Source: Flabesymbios commensalis (Eukaryota > Annelida > Polychaeta > Terebellida > Flabelligeridae). Taken from it: a stretch of 64,000 nucleotides of DNA. The first letter of the stretch is position 1. Every line of letters begins with the position of its first letter. The stretch is from assembly GCA_964017125.1 (NCBI GenBank), contig OZ024912.1:64648390-64712389 (forward strand), read 5' to 3'. The notes beneath the pieces are model-generated. The model was not told the origin of the DNA. It searched no databases and worked only from the letters and a program-made list of their open reading frames with translations. Position numbers and translations under genes: made by a program. This document shows positions 47,880 through 58,745 of the stretch, in pieces.

Positions 47880-48000
47880 CCATCTGTTCCACATTGACCA
47901 GTCCATCACTTAATGCATACACACGCGTTGGATAAATATATTTTATTTTTTTAATGAAATGAAATAATGTAACAATTTTAAAGTACGGAGTCTATATCGC
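47880..48000 (+). repeat. Direct repeat, upstream copy
   Basis: ACATTGACCAGTCCATCACT, CACACGCGTTGGATAAA and TTTTTAATGAAATGAAATAA correspond to sequence about 605 bp downstream (48,490-48,610), roughly 75 percent alike by eye. Confidence 0.55.
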
Positions 48001-48489
48001 AACATTCACACATGATTTATATTACAGTAAAATGATCATTTATGTAAGTAACCGCGATAAAGAGATTTAAGATTGAAATATATTGAACTAGAAGGGGAAT
48101 ATGACTTTACCTGGCAGTGACGATGTATACAACTGACTGACCAAATCACTCACCTAAAACATAGAAAACACGACCGTTTAAAACAAAAATTATCATAATT
48201 GTAATTCATAAAGAAAGTAATACTACACAGGACACTATACAAAACAGAAGTTTATGCTGTAGACTAAAGATGGTAAATATGGCATGTTACACATTGTCGC
48301 ACTTTCAGAGCTGATAATATAAGGCGTGTGACCGTACATGCACGCCATCACACTCCAAAACCGAAGTTGGGGTGTAGGAAAAACGGCATGCCTCGTACAA
48401 TGTACAGATACAAGGGCAACACTTAGTGGAGTGCAAATCACATTTTTTGCTCACACTCGTTGCTCATTCAAGGAGTGTCATTTTCCACA
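48001..48489. other. Stretch between the direct repeats
   Basis: Overlapping frames at 48,235-48,556 on both strands are unassigned. Nothing else identified. Confidence 0.35.
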
Positions 48490-48610
48490 CACCACTATTT
48501 TGCAAACCATCAACACATTGAAAAGTCCATTAAAGCACGCACACGCGCTTGCATAAACCATTGTTTTTAATGAAATGTAATAAAATTTAAATAATACTAT
48601 TTCAAAGTGC
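48490..48610 (+). repeat. Direct repeat, downstream copy
   Basis: ACATTGAAAAGTCCATTAAA, CACACGCGCTTGCATAAA and TTTTTAATGAAATGTAATAA match the copy at 47,880-48,000. Confidence 0.55.
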
Positions 48611-49379
48611 AGCGCATCATATTATAGCATGTTTTTATTTGTGTACGTTGTAGCGCAATTTATTATTCATTTGATGTACAGTACATCTACAAAGAACATG
48701 GCCGATCTACAGCGTACATAGGTCTACGTAACCATAATAATGTATCATCTTGGTCGAACAGTTGTAACAATATCTTCAACAACTGACTTTCCCGACTGCC
48801 ATACATTTGTCAAAATATTATTGAATAAAATACTAAATCATACAAAATTATCTCCCTCCATATAGCACTGTGATACGTAGATCTTTATAATACGTCCATA
48901 GCTGCGTCCATATGATACATGTTTTGTCAACAACAACGTTGGAACATACGAATTGGACAGGAAATCATGGATGGTGGTCGTATGAGAAAATACAATGCAT
49001 ATATATATACCTAATCGTGAGGTACTTGCTGAATGAATGCAGGGCTCACTTAAAAGTGTTTGATTTTCCATTGTACTCATTTTACTCATAAATACGACAC
49101 ATACTCATTTTATCATAAATATCGACAATTAGCAGACATAGAGTGTAGTGTGTGGCACACAAATGCTTAAAAAATGCGGCACTGCTAAGGGTTGGCATTG
49201 AGGAGGATTCAAAATCAGCGGCTCGGTCTTCGCGGAACGAATAGAACCAGAATGAGATCCTAGACACGTGATAGGTCTAGATGACCATCTCGACCAATCA
49301 CATAATACCTAAGATTCGGATCAGTAGCTTTGAGAATACCGTGGTTTTTCATCTACTTCTCGCGGACACGTATATAAAA
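48611..49379. other. Stretch without recognised gene
   Basis: A worn Fold-T arm (GACCATCTCGACCAATC) lies near 49,283. No gene recognised. Confidence 0.4.
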
Positions 49380-49867
49380 TTAACCTTACTGCGCTGAAAT
49401 ATGTTTGTATAAACCACGGTGACCAAAGGGTCTTTTTAATTTGAAATAATCATAAATATCTTGGTTAGCGCGTTCCACTTCATTTGAATACCTATGTTAT
49501 GGGTCTGCGGCCATTATAAATATTTGTACTCTTACAGTGCGGATATCGACTTTAGACGTCAGAATCTGATGTATACAGTCATCATATTCTGACGTTTTAA
49601 CCCTTTAACCGCCAAATTATTCAATCTAAATTTTCAACCACTTGAATTTATGTCTCGCTGACGCGATCCACAACTTCAAGTGACTGAAAATTATTCAGAT
49701 TTGACAAAATGGAGGTCAACTGTTTTCAAATATTGCTGATTGATGTCGCATTTTATCTTTAACATGTTCAAAAGGTGGTACATAATGTGCTAAGAAAAAA
49801 TGAAAACCCGAATAAATGCGGCACCGGCGGTTAAAGGGTAAGTCGATCCCCGCGCTGTAAGGGTTAA
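49380..49867 (+). mobile_element. Fold-A MITE split by Fold-B
   Basis: TTAA at 49,380 and 49,864. The arm (CTGCGCTGAAATATG, GGTGACCAAAGGGTC, CATTTGAATACCTATGTTAT) leads to the hairpin, which is interrupted after CATATTCTGACGT by Fold-B and resumes GTCGATCCCCGCGCTGTAAG. Confidence 0.92.
49597..49841 (-). mobile_element. Fold-B MITE, copy 2, inserted in Fold-A hairpin
   Basis: TTAA at 49,597; the right duplication has lost one base (TAA at 49,839). The ends are CCCTTTAACCGCC and, at the right, GGCGGTTAAAGGG. The hairpin CCACTTGAATTTATGTCTCG pairs with its mate around GCTGACGCGATCC. The inner region (GGAGGTCAACTGTTTTCAAA) matches copies 1 and 3. Confidence 0.93.
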
Positions 49868-50621
49868 GACAATGACGCCATATTTCAGTGATCTTTTCTA
49901 TGATTGTTCGTATAAAAGTCTTCAAACCGTCGAAAAAGAATTCTTAAATAAATGCAACTTTTAATAAGAGAAACATATACATACGCTTATATACATATTA
50001 TCAATATTCATAGTAGCTTAGGAATTCTTTTTTTCTATTTGTTTTTACAAACTACTTTTATAGGGATGGCTCCCTTGAAAACATTTTCATTGATGTGTGG
50101 CCTTGAAAAGAGAAAATGGCCATGGAATAAATGTTAGCTGATTTTCACAGTTAAGTATCACGAGGATCACAGGCGGTAAAGGGAGAAAACATGATTTCCT
50201 AAAATCACAAATTACAAATGATGCTAATTGCAAGCAGATATAGAACTATTTCCTTGGCGTCTTTCATGTCCGGGGTGCCCTTAGGCTCTGGTTAATTGAA
50301 TATCGGCAAAACGATTTTTGTTACTCATAAAATTGTTGAAATGCGCTTACAGTGAAAGGATGTTTATTGATTTGCTGATCGAGACAAAGATAATGTCAAA
50401 CGTATGTAGGCCATGACTATACGTTGACACAATACTCGTAGAACGTCGGACAGAATCGGGCCAGTCCCAAGTCAGTGCGTTGTTTTGTATTTGGAGTACA
50501 TGACGTACACGGGAGCAATTTGTCCATTAAGATGAAACAAACTTCATAGTGCCATATGAATATTCCCAATTTAATCAACAAATATTCCCAATTAGGCTCC
50601 ACGTGCTTTCACCTATCCACG
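49868..50621. other. Stretch without recognised gene
   Basis: No gene or repeat recognised. Confidence 0.4.
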
Positions 50622-50881
50622 GTTTTAACAATGCACAAACGTCGGTTGAAATTATACCTCGAAGATGTAGAATAATATTAACTAGAAGGGTCTAGTTTTT
50701 TGTTAACAGAAAACTGGCGATGCCCCCCCCCCCCCTCCAGCAGTATAACCATAAAGGTTGATAGCTAATAGATGTAGTGTCAATGGCTTTTGTAATTAAT
50801 GTTATGAAATGGCTCCTGTGACAGTAGAGACTGTATTAGGCGGAATACATTTTTCCGTTTTGGTGCGAAACACTTGTCAAC

Positions 50882-50958
50882 AGTCCTAGCAAACACGGCG
50901 TTAACCCAAGCTAGCCCAGCATTACACCAGCACTGGTTCAACGCCTCGTATTTGCTGA
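50882..50958. mobile_element. Fold-P partial copy
   Basis: CCTAGCAAACACGGCGTTAA pairs with TCAACGCCTCGTATTTGCTG. The centre (GCTAGCCCAGCATTACACCA) is shortened. Confidence 0.65.
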
Positions 50959-50968
50959 GCCGCGTTCA

Positions 50969-51067
50969 ACCCAGTAAACAAAAAATATTTGTACAATGTT
51001 GGACCAACGTCGAAGACGTTGGGCCGACGTTGTACAAATGGTATACAAATATTTTTTTGTTTGCTGG
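50969..51067. mobile_element. Fold-P palindromic MITE
   Basis: CCCAGTAAACAAAAAATATT and AATATTTTTTTGTTTGCTGG are the ends. TTGTACAATGTTGGACCAAC pairs with its mate around CGTCGAAGACG. A short tandem of ACAAAT follows in the right arm. Confidence 0.85.
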
Positions 51068-51125
51068 GAGTAGCAGCTGGTCTGGTATAGCTTACTGCTG
51101 GCGGCGATAACAAGCCGATAACACC

Positions 51126-51360
51126 GACCCAATGTTAAATGTTGGGCCAGCGTCGCCGGTGCTGGCCAATATCCATTCAGTCCTAGTCAGTGCTTCATGG
51201 TGCCAAAGCTGGGTTAATGTTGGCCCGCCGTCTGTGATGCTGGCCCATATTCAGCGTGGCACCAAACAGACACGGTACCCCAATACTGGGCTAATATTGG
51301 CTCAGCGTCGTAGACGGTGGGCCAACATTAGCCCCGCTAAGGGTCAACGTCTCGTGTTTG
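51126..51360. mobile_element. Cluster of Fold-P copies
   Basis: GACCCAATGTTAAATGTTGG and GCCAGCGTCGCCGG form one partial copy. From about 51,259 CACCAAACAGACACGGTACC, CCAATACTGGGCTAATATTG, AGCGTCGTAGACGGTGGGCC and CAACGTCTCGTGTTTGACC form another. Confidence 0.6.
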
Positions 51361-51910
51361 ACCGCCTGCACATAGAAAGCGCTGGAGATAAATGAATAGT
51401 ATCCTTGCACAGACCATGGAGACAGACTGAGACAGACTGAGCGGACAGGGGTTGAGCAATATGTCCCCACCTTTGTGTACAGAGGGGAGGCATAACAATG
51501 CACAAATGTTTGTTAAAACTATACCTTAAAAGATGAACTATACCTTAAAAGATGAATAATTTCAACAATGCGCAAACAATGGTTAAAACTATACTTTGAA
51601 TATGGATAATTTGATACTACACATACATTGGTTAAAACTATAACATTGAAGATGGACAATTTAACACTGTACACACATGAATAAAACTATATATTGAAGA
51701 TCTATAATTTCAACACTTCACAGACGTTGGTTAGGCTATAACTTGCAGATGTATAATGTTTAACACTACACAGATTCTGTAGACGTTGGTTATTTATATC
51801 TTGAAGATGTAAATAATTTACCATTGCATAAACGTTGATTAAACTATACCTTAAAGATGAATAATTTTTAACAATGCACAGACTCTGGTTAAAATTATAC
51901 CTATAAGATG

Positions 51911-52828
51911 TAATTTTAATAGAAATTTATTATAATAAATAAAAATAGATAAATAATAATAATAATAATTAAATGAGTCAATGCACACTTGCTAAATCAG
52001 ATAAAACAAACACGTACAAAAATAAACATATCATGACAACGCTGGCTTAGCAAATTGAGATAACGTCGCCAGACTTTAGCCAGCGTTGAGCTGACGTTTG
52101 GTGCTGAGAAATTGAGCCAATAATCGTTTTCAGATGAATCGTGCGCGACACAAAATTGACTAGAACCAAGTGGGAGCGCCTAAGGCTACATCACTGCTGT
52201 GCAAGAGAGCTCTTAGCCTCTGTTATCCAAGTCCACTGAACTGAACTCCACACGAAAAAGTCATCCTAGTTTTTTAATGATTGTCTGCCACTTAAATACA
52301 TGCACGTCGTCCACGCTATGTAGTGTATTAGGGCAGAAACTATTTGATGGAAAATACAAAACATCTCCCTTATAAACGTGTAAGTATTCTGTTTAATATC
52401 AAAAGAAAAATAATTGCATAAATATCTTATCACATACGTAGTGTGATAACCAAATTTATATTTAAAAAAAATATTTAGAAATAATAATGTTATAATATAT
52501 ACTAACTATAGAATAACGCAAATAAAATTGAACTATTATTTTTTAATGATTAGTTTTCACATTTACTGATGCGTATGCTTATTATATATGGTTTGAAATA
52601 ATAACCCATTTGCGCTACCAAATATCGATGGACATTTTGATGATTCTCGATAAATAAACACATGTTCTTACATCCTAAAAATAAATCATAGTGATCTACA
52701 CAATATGATTGCGCGTGACACGCGGATGTTGATGTTGTATCGCATGCTGCTGGATACGCTGTCCAGTTCGGGATTCAATCCTAATAGTAATACTAATGGC
52801 TACCACGCAGAGAGCTTACCCACCGTGG
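51911..52828. other. AT-rich stretch without recognised gene
   Basis: A short (AAT)n run lies at 51,953-51,969. A possible single Fold-P arm (ACGCTGGCTTAGC, GCCAGCGTTGAGC) lies at about 52,039-52,094. No gene. Confidence 0.4.
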
Positions 52829-53165
52829 GCCCAGCATACACAAGGCATCGGATTAATGTTGGTTTAACCCTTAAAGCGCTGAAATACTTCGTATAAACCA
52901 TGGAGACCAAAAGAGTTTTTCAATTTGAAATCATAAATGTCTTAGTTAGCTCTTTTTTGTTTCATTTGAATACCTGTGTTATGGGTCTACGGCCATTATA
53001 AATATAACAGTGCGGGGATAGACTTTAGTTGTCAGAATCTGACGTCTACAGACGTCAGATTCTGACGACTATTAAAAGTCTATCCCCGCGCTGTAAGAGT
53101 TAAGTTTGGTCCAACGTCATAGACGGTGGACCAACGTTGAACCAACATTGATTCAACCTGCTGGG
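52829..53165. mobile_element. Fold-P MITE split by Fold-A
   Basis: CCCAGCATACACAAGGCATC at the left and CCTGCTGGGTA at the right. The Fold-A insert at 52,864-53,103 separates TTAATGTTGGT from GTTTGGTCCAACGTCATAGACG. Confidence 0.82.
52864..53103 (+). mobile_element. Fold-A MITE, complete reference copy
   Basis: TTAA at 52,864 and 53,100 inside a Fold-P element. The ends are CCCTTAAAGCGCTGAAAT and CCGCGCTGTAAGAG. The arm has GAGACCAAAAGAG, AATTTGAAATCATAAATG, TTCATTTGAATACCTG and GGGTCTACGGCCATTATAAA. The hairpin starts CAGTGCGGGGATAGACTTTA, turning at TACAGACG. This is the cleanest copy of about 240 bp and defines the family. Confidence 0.95.
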
Positions 53166-53279
53166 TACGTTTACACCGTAATTCTTAATCATTCAATCAG
53201 CGCATACAACCACATATAGCGTGACCACGGGGCAAGAAGCCACGAATAATAACGCCCGCCTTCGTCAGAGCTTTTCAAG

Positions 53280-54010
53280 TAGTAGTAGAAGTAAATCATT
53301 GCATTATGTTACTTTTCGGCACAAATGGTCTTTTAAGTGACATTGTAATACGATAAAAACGTTGTAGTCAATTGATGAGATGAATGATGTACAAATGATG
53401 ATGTGAGGGTGATGGGGCATGGTGGGTTATTGAGAGCGTTCACCTCCGCTCGCCCGATAAGGGGTTCTAGGCATGTCTAGGTGATCTACCCCCAGACATG
53501 CCCAGACGGCCGGGAACTTGGATTTCGCTGTGCAATTTAATGCTGAAACTCTGTGGCATTTCGCGCAGCTCCGCTATCCTCGGGTCGGAAAGTCCCCAGA
53601 GTAACAATAGGAAGGGTAACTCCATTCATTCGCTGTGAGAGACCTAATGCCAACACCCGCTATTGCCGGTTATTTAAGGCTAACACGGCCTACACCAGCG
53701 GATGCACTGATGCGGGTGCTGCATTGGCTCCGCTGTTGAGCGGAGGAACCAGGGTACGCCACTGGAAATCCGCCCGAAGATTATGGCCAGATACGAAGAG
53801 GCTGCAGCTGCCCTTGGATGATTGCTGTAGACTAGTGCTTCCGTATCATGCCGTACAGCATGCAACTGACGGGACAGATCCTCCCCGGATAAGGGCGAAA
53901 AGTACTACTACTAGCAATCATCACAGTACCCCAGATTTTCAAGTAGAATATTGCTTAACGTCACTTTTCGGCACTAATGGTCATTTAAGTGACATTATAA
54001 TACGATGCAG
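53280..54010 (+). repeat. SINE-like block with repeated tail modules
   Basis: CACTAATGGTCATTTAAGTG at 53,972 and CACAAATGGTCTTTTAAGTG at 53,321 are near copies, each preceded by TTACTTTTCGG or GTCACTTTTCGG. They resemble the tail of the SINE at 28.9 kb. Between them, GGGTTATTGAGAGCG and GGGGTTCTAGGC could be weak A- and B-box remnants, and TGTGCAATTTAATGCTGAAA matches a piece at 57.7 kb. An open frame of 156 codons (53,553-54,023) runs into the tail module, so I do not call it a gene. Confidence 0.4.
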
Positions 54011-55630
54011 TGCGGTGCTGTAATCATAAAAGAGTGCGTAATACAATCTAACACACAAACTATTTTCTGCTAAGCCAAAAGATCGTAACTAGTACAGTAC
54101 AGTTAGTAGTATGCAGTTCACTGTGTTTTGGCTTTGCACGACAGAGATGTACATGTACATGTATGCTAGGCCTACTATACATAAAGTAAAAAAACGGACC
54201 AAATTTACCTCGCCCAGTAATCATGATAATACATACTCTTAGAATATTGAAATGTTAAAGGTTAATCTGGAATTATTGTGTTGTGACAGATCTACATATT
54301 TTATGAACATGTCTAAATTGTAAAACGAAACACCACACGCACCTAGCAGACGAAACAAAAAAACTGCTGGGGTGTTTAAGAAAGGATTAATCTGCCCAGT
54401 GACGGACTGGCGTAGTAGTGGTTCAATCGGTCTGTTTTCAGCAGGTGTTGTTTTTTGCTAAGCAGTAGGCCTACGGTCTGTGTTGCAGCTGTCCGCCGTG
54501 AAAGCTGATTACAGGACCACAATCAATAATGATTCGTTCCGCTCATTCAGAACCATGTAATAATTGCTGTGTTATTTCTGGTGACGGCGTGGTCCTGTGT
54601 TCATCTGTAACTACCATCTGGCTAATCCGAAAAAATGGCAAAAAGCTAAGCGGTTTATTTTTAGTAATCTTGAACAAAAGCGTTCTAATGATTAGCAGTG
54701 GAATAGTCAATGCTCCATTGTGAATAACATGCAGATCATAACATTAATATTACTATAAGCGCACGTGTAGTATTCCTGTTTTGTTTATTTGATTTCCAGT
54801 TAAACCATGCAAAAATGATACAATATGATTATTATTAATTAATTATTTTTTTCGAACATGTTATTAGCTTTGGTTGTCAGGATCATGTCGAGACGACCTC
54901 TATAAGGCCAGTCAACCAATTTAGGGAATTAAAAATTTTATTTTAAAATTTTTATTGGCGGTATAGATTTATATGATTTACATGTAGATAATGCAATGGG
55001 AGCTCAAATGGGATTCTTATTGTACTCCTCTAAAAAATCATATAGCCTATGAGTATAGCCTACAACAACGAATATTGCCACGTTTCTACCAATTAAACCA
55101 TTATGTGTCTGATGACCTGATACAAAAGCAAAAACGTCAGAAGCACCTTTCTTTCTATCAAACTACAATTTCTACCATGAAACATGCGAAACATGCGACA
55201 GTATACTGATACCGATGAGAATATATTATTAAAAACAAAAACAGATTCAGAAGAATTAAGCAAGGGCCTGTCTATTAAAAATACACTACTAATAAATCAT
55301 AGGGGCCTACAGTATTTGTCTGCTATTTACCAGCATCTACCTGCAGTTTATTATAATCTACATGTAACAACAATAACAGGAGTGGAAATCTGAAGCACAT
55401 TTGGCGTAAGAGAAAACAAAAAGAAGGCCACAGTAACGACAGAGGAAACCTTTCAGCCGTCAGCAGATTGAATGGGCGAAAACAGAGCCTGAGGAGGCAG
55501 AAACAGACCGTATTGGTTGGCATATGAATACGAATACCACCCCTGGAACCATGTACCTAAAAAGTAATGTATCCGCGGCCGGAGGAGCTCTCCTTGGATT
55601 TATTTCCGTCATAAACGAAATGAAATTATC
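54011..55630. other. Stretch without recognised gene
   Basis: Several frames of 60-83 codons exist; none is recognised. Sequence is AT-rich and otherwise featureless. Confidence 0.4.
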
Positions 55631-55809
55631 TTAACCCCGACAACGCTGATATATTTTTGTATAAACCGTAGAGACTAAATGTGTTTTTTTCAATTTCAAA
55701 TCATCATAAATGTCTTAGTTTGCTCTTTCAGATTCATTTGAATATCTATTGTTATGGGTCCAACGCCATTATAAATATTTTAATTCTTTCCCCGCGCCGG
55801 AAGGGTCAA
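55631..55809 (+). mobile_element. Fold-A MITE lacking most of the hairpin
   Basis: TTAA at 55,631 and TCAA at 55,806. The arm (CAACGCTGATATATTTTTG, TAGAGACTAAATG, AATCATCATAAATGTCTTAG) runs to TTCTTTCCCCGCGCCGGAAG, so the hairpin has been deleted to a stub. Confidence 0.85.
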
Positions 55810-56839
55810 TGTCAAATTCTCAAGACACCAAACCTGCGAGCCCAGCATCGAGTTAACGGTAGATAAAGAAATCTGACGTTGGCTCAACATTTATCCGATA
55901 TTGTGTGTTTGTTGGTAACCATCTGGGAACTGGAGAACGAGAACAATAATTAAGCAACTCCGGGATGTCCGGGTCCCTCCCCCCGTACAAAAAACTTTTC
56001 TCAACCAAAAGAACTTAACATTAATTAACTTAAAAAAACAATTTAAATATGGTAAAAAAATCTATAAAAAATTGTCTACATAATTTGTTTTTTAAACCTG
56101 GAGACATAATTTTTTGTAAAAAAAATTCAAGGTGGCTGTTGTCAACCATTTTTCATCCTTCAGAACAAGTTATTTAGATTCAATGATTGTGAGACGCCAC
56201 GTCAAATTTTAAAGCCATCCAACAAACGTTTTAGGAGAAAACTCACTTTTATGGTTCAGTGCCAAAAATACATGGGGAGAATATTCCAGGCTCATAAGAG
56301 TCATGCCTATGTTTAAAAAAGCCAGTTACCTTTTAAGTGAGAGCTAAACTGATTTTTGTGGCGCTCAATTAACAAGTTGACCTGCAATGGTGCATTATAA
56401 AAATATACAAGTGGTAGACATGGGAACTTTATGTTGCAAGATAAACTAATGGTTCCTGTCGTTCATACTAAATTGAGAGCAGTTTCACTGGCTCAAAGTC
56501 CCAGAGCGCAGACAATGAAGATGGCCAAAAAATCAGCTGATAAGCCTGACTGAAATGTTTTCGAACAAAGAGATACACCATACACCCTAGATACACCAGT
56601 ATTGTGGTTTGTGTATGTATACATAAATTATGTGAACTGTTCCTTTAAAACGTTCAACGAAGACCGATAATTTAAATGACTTTGTAACAAGTAAAATTAT
56701 TGGAACATGTAAATAAACAAGTGCAAATCGGAGGGATTTGGTAGCTGTAGTAACAAATCACTTTAAAAAATGGCCCGATATCCTCAAAAAGCTAATCAGT
56801 TCTGCAGATCATGCACATAAATGCAATTGTAAGGCTAGA

Positions 56840-57590
56840 AGTCCTTTAGTCAAAAACTTTTTACATTACCTTTCGTAAACCGTCAATTTGGGCTGATTTT
56901 CGTATGTTTTGTGGCCACCAGAGGGACGATAATGGGCCGATTTTCGTGAAAAACTTATCAGGTCTGGCCCCAGCCCCCATGAGTGTTAATGCCAGGTAAG
57001 AAGTTGATTGGTCAAAAAGTTTTCACATTAGCGCCCGGAAACCGTCAATTTTGACTGATTTCCGTCTGTTTTTGGCCACCAGAGGACCAATAATGGGCCG
57101 ATTTTCGTGAAAAACTAATCAGGTCTAGCCCCAGCCCCCATGAGTGCTAGTGCCAGGTTAGAAGTTGATTGGTCGAAAAATTTCACATTAGCGTCCGGAA
57201 ACCTCAATTTTGGCTGTTCCGTAATTTTTTTGGCCACCAGAGGGCCGATAATGGGCCGATTTTCTTGAAAAAGAAATCAGGTCTGGCCCTAACCGCCATG
57301 AGTGTTGGTTCCAAGTTAGAAGTTGATTGGTCAAAAACTTTTCACATTAGCGTCTGGAAACCTGAATTCTGGCTGATTTGTGTATGTTTTTTGGCCACCA
57401 GAGGGCCGATAATAGGCCGATTTTTGTGAAAAACTAATCAGGTCTGGCCCTAATCCCGAGGAGTGTTGGTTCCAAGTTAGAAGTTGATTGGTCAAGAAAC
57501 TTTCACTATATTGCCCGGAAACGAAGTGTTACAGACGACAGACAGACAGACAACGGCGTTTATAGAGCTGCAACGGCGTTTATAGGTCGC
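56840..57590 (+). mobile_element. Satellite-bearing element, fourth family
   Basis: Four units of about 160 bp: GGCCACCAGAGG at steps 161, 158 and 161, each with TAATGGGCCGATTTTCGTGA, AATCAGGTCTGGCCC and AGAAGTTGATTGGTC. After the last unit come CCCGGAAACGAAGTGTTACA, a short (GACA)n and GGCGTTTATAG repeats, then GCTGC to GCAGC pairing followed by TAAAA. GGAAACGAAGTG and the microsatellite plus tail hairpin parallel the pearl copies. The 5' leader is not defined. Confidence 0.65.
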
Positions 57591-57659
57591 AGCTAAAAAT
57601 GGGCGATGCACAAATGTGACTTGACATAAACAGTCATTGAGTGTTTTCTCCACTCATCC

Positions 57660-57785
57660 GACACTGTGTTTTGGGCCTGCCTAGATGGAATTTACATGTC
57701 CAGATAGCCGGAGACTTCGGCTACTCTGTTCAATTTATTGATGAAACACCGTGGTAGCTCACCCACCTCAGTCTGATGGAGAACA
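57660..57785 (+). repeat. SINE-like piece before (GAAT)n
   Basis: CTGTTCAATTTATTGATGAA with ACACCGTGGTAGCTC corresponds to TGTGCAATTTAATGCTGAAA with CTCTGTGGCATTTCG at 53.53 kb. It leads directly into the tetranucleotide tract, as a SINE tail might. Confidence 0.35.
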
Positions 57786-57797
57786 ACAACAGTTGAG

Positions 57798-57985
57798 GGA
57801 TGAATGAATGAACGAACGAATGAATGAATGAATGAATAAATGAATGAATGGATGAATGAATGAATGAATGAATGAACGAATGAATGAATGAATGAATGAA
57901 TGAATGAATGAATGAATGAATGAATGAATGAATGAATGAATGAATGAATGAATGGATGAATGGATGAATGAATGAATGAATGCAT
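57798..57985. repeat. (GAAT)n microsatellite
   Basis: About 45 copies of GAAT with occasional GAAC, GGAT and AAAT variants. Confidence 0.95.
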
Positions 57986-58499
57986 AGATAAAAGAATGAC
58001 TTCTACTTCTCGGTGAAGGTGGTTCCTCACAGTATGACAAATGTATCGGCTTAGATCCCAGAATGGACGGAGAAGAAACATTTGTTTCTTAAAAAAATCA
58101 GAATACCGGCAGATCCGAACTATGACATGACGGCAGCGCTAACTAGTACATCGGTACGATAAAAAAATGTCGTTTAAGCCAAACTACATGCCTCCAAAAA
58201 GTGCGTCATTTCTAGTTCAGTGGAGTACAGAAGTAAATCTGGCATCATCTGCGAGCTGAGCGTTGACAAGCCGGCGTGAATTACCAGGAAATATACATGT
58301 TGCTGTGCTTTGATGTTCTTTAGGTTCAGAGTATACCGCACTTATTGCTGTGAGTGTCTCATGGTGTCTATGATGGATGTCTACAGGGGCATTGGTGTGA
58401 CTACGGCACGTTCTGGTCAACATTATATCAAAGCTCGCACGGATTTTGGCTGGTTAAGATTTAACACATCAGCGCATTTGGCTGACTTAAAGCTCTTTA

Positions 58500-58745
58500 T
58501 TATCCCTTTACCGCCGTTGCCGCATATATTTGGGTTTTCATTTTTTTATTAGCACATTAAGTATCACCTTTTAAACATATTAAAGATAAAATGTGACATC
58601 AATCAGCAATAATTGACAACAGTTGACCTACATGTTGTCAAATCCGAATAATTTTCATTCACTTGAAGTTGTGGATCGTGTCAGCGAGACACAACTTCAA
58701 GGGGGTGAAAATTCAGATTGAATAATTTGGCGGTTAAAAGGTTAA
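58500..58745 (+). mobile_element. Fold-B MITE, copy 3
   Basis: The left end CCCTTTACCGCCGTTGCC has flank TTAT; the right end is TTTGGCGGTTAAAAGG then TTAA at 58,742. The hairpin CATTCACTTGAAGTTGTGGA pairs around TCGTGTCAGCGAGAC at about 58,656-58,712. Confidence 0.9.

Larger units (their letters stand above)
50622..51910 (+). repeat. Degenerate tandem repeat of about 55-65 bp, interrupted
   Basis: One unit (AACAATGCACAAACGTCGGT, TTATACCTCGAAGATGTAGA) stands at 50,622-50,680. About seven more run from 51,497 to 51,905 (for example AACAATGCGCAAACAATGGT, AACTATACCTTAAAGATG). The intervening 0.8 kb holds Fold-P copies. Confidence 0.7.

Noticed and set aside
53553-54023. 156-codon plus-strand frame in GC-richer DNA
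   Set aside because: It runs into a tail module repeated at 53.3 kb and resembling a SINE, and has no recognisable domain.
57692-58081. Minus-strand frames rich in SFIH residues
   Set aside because: They are translations of the (GAAT)n tract.
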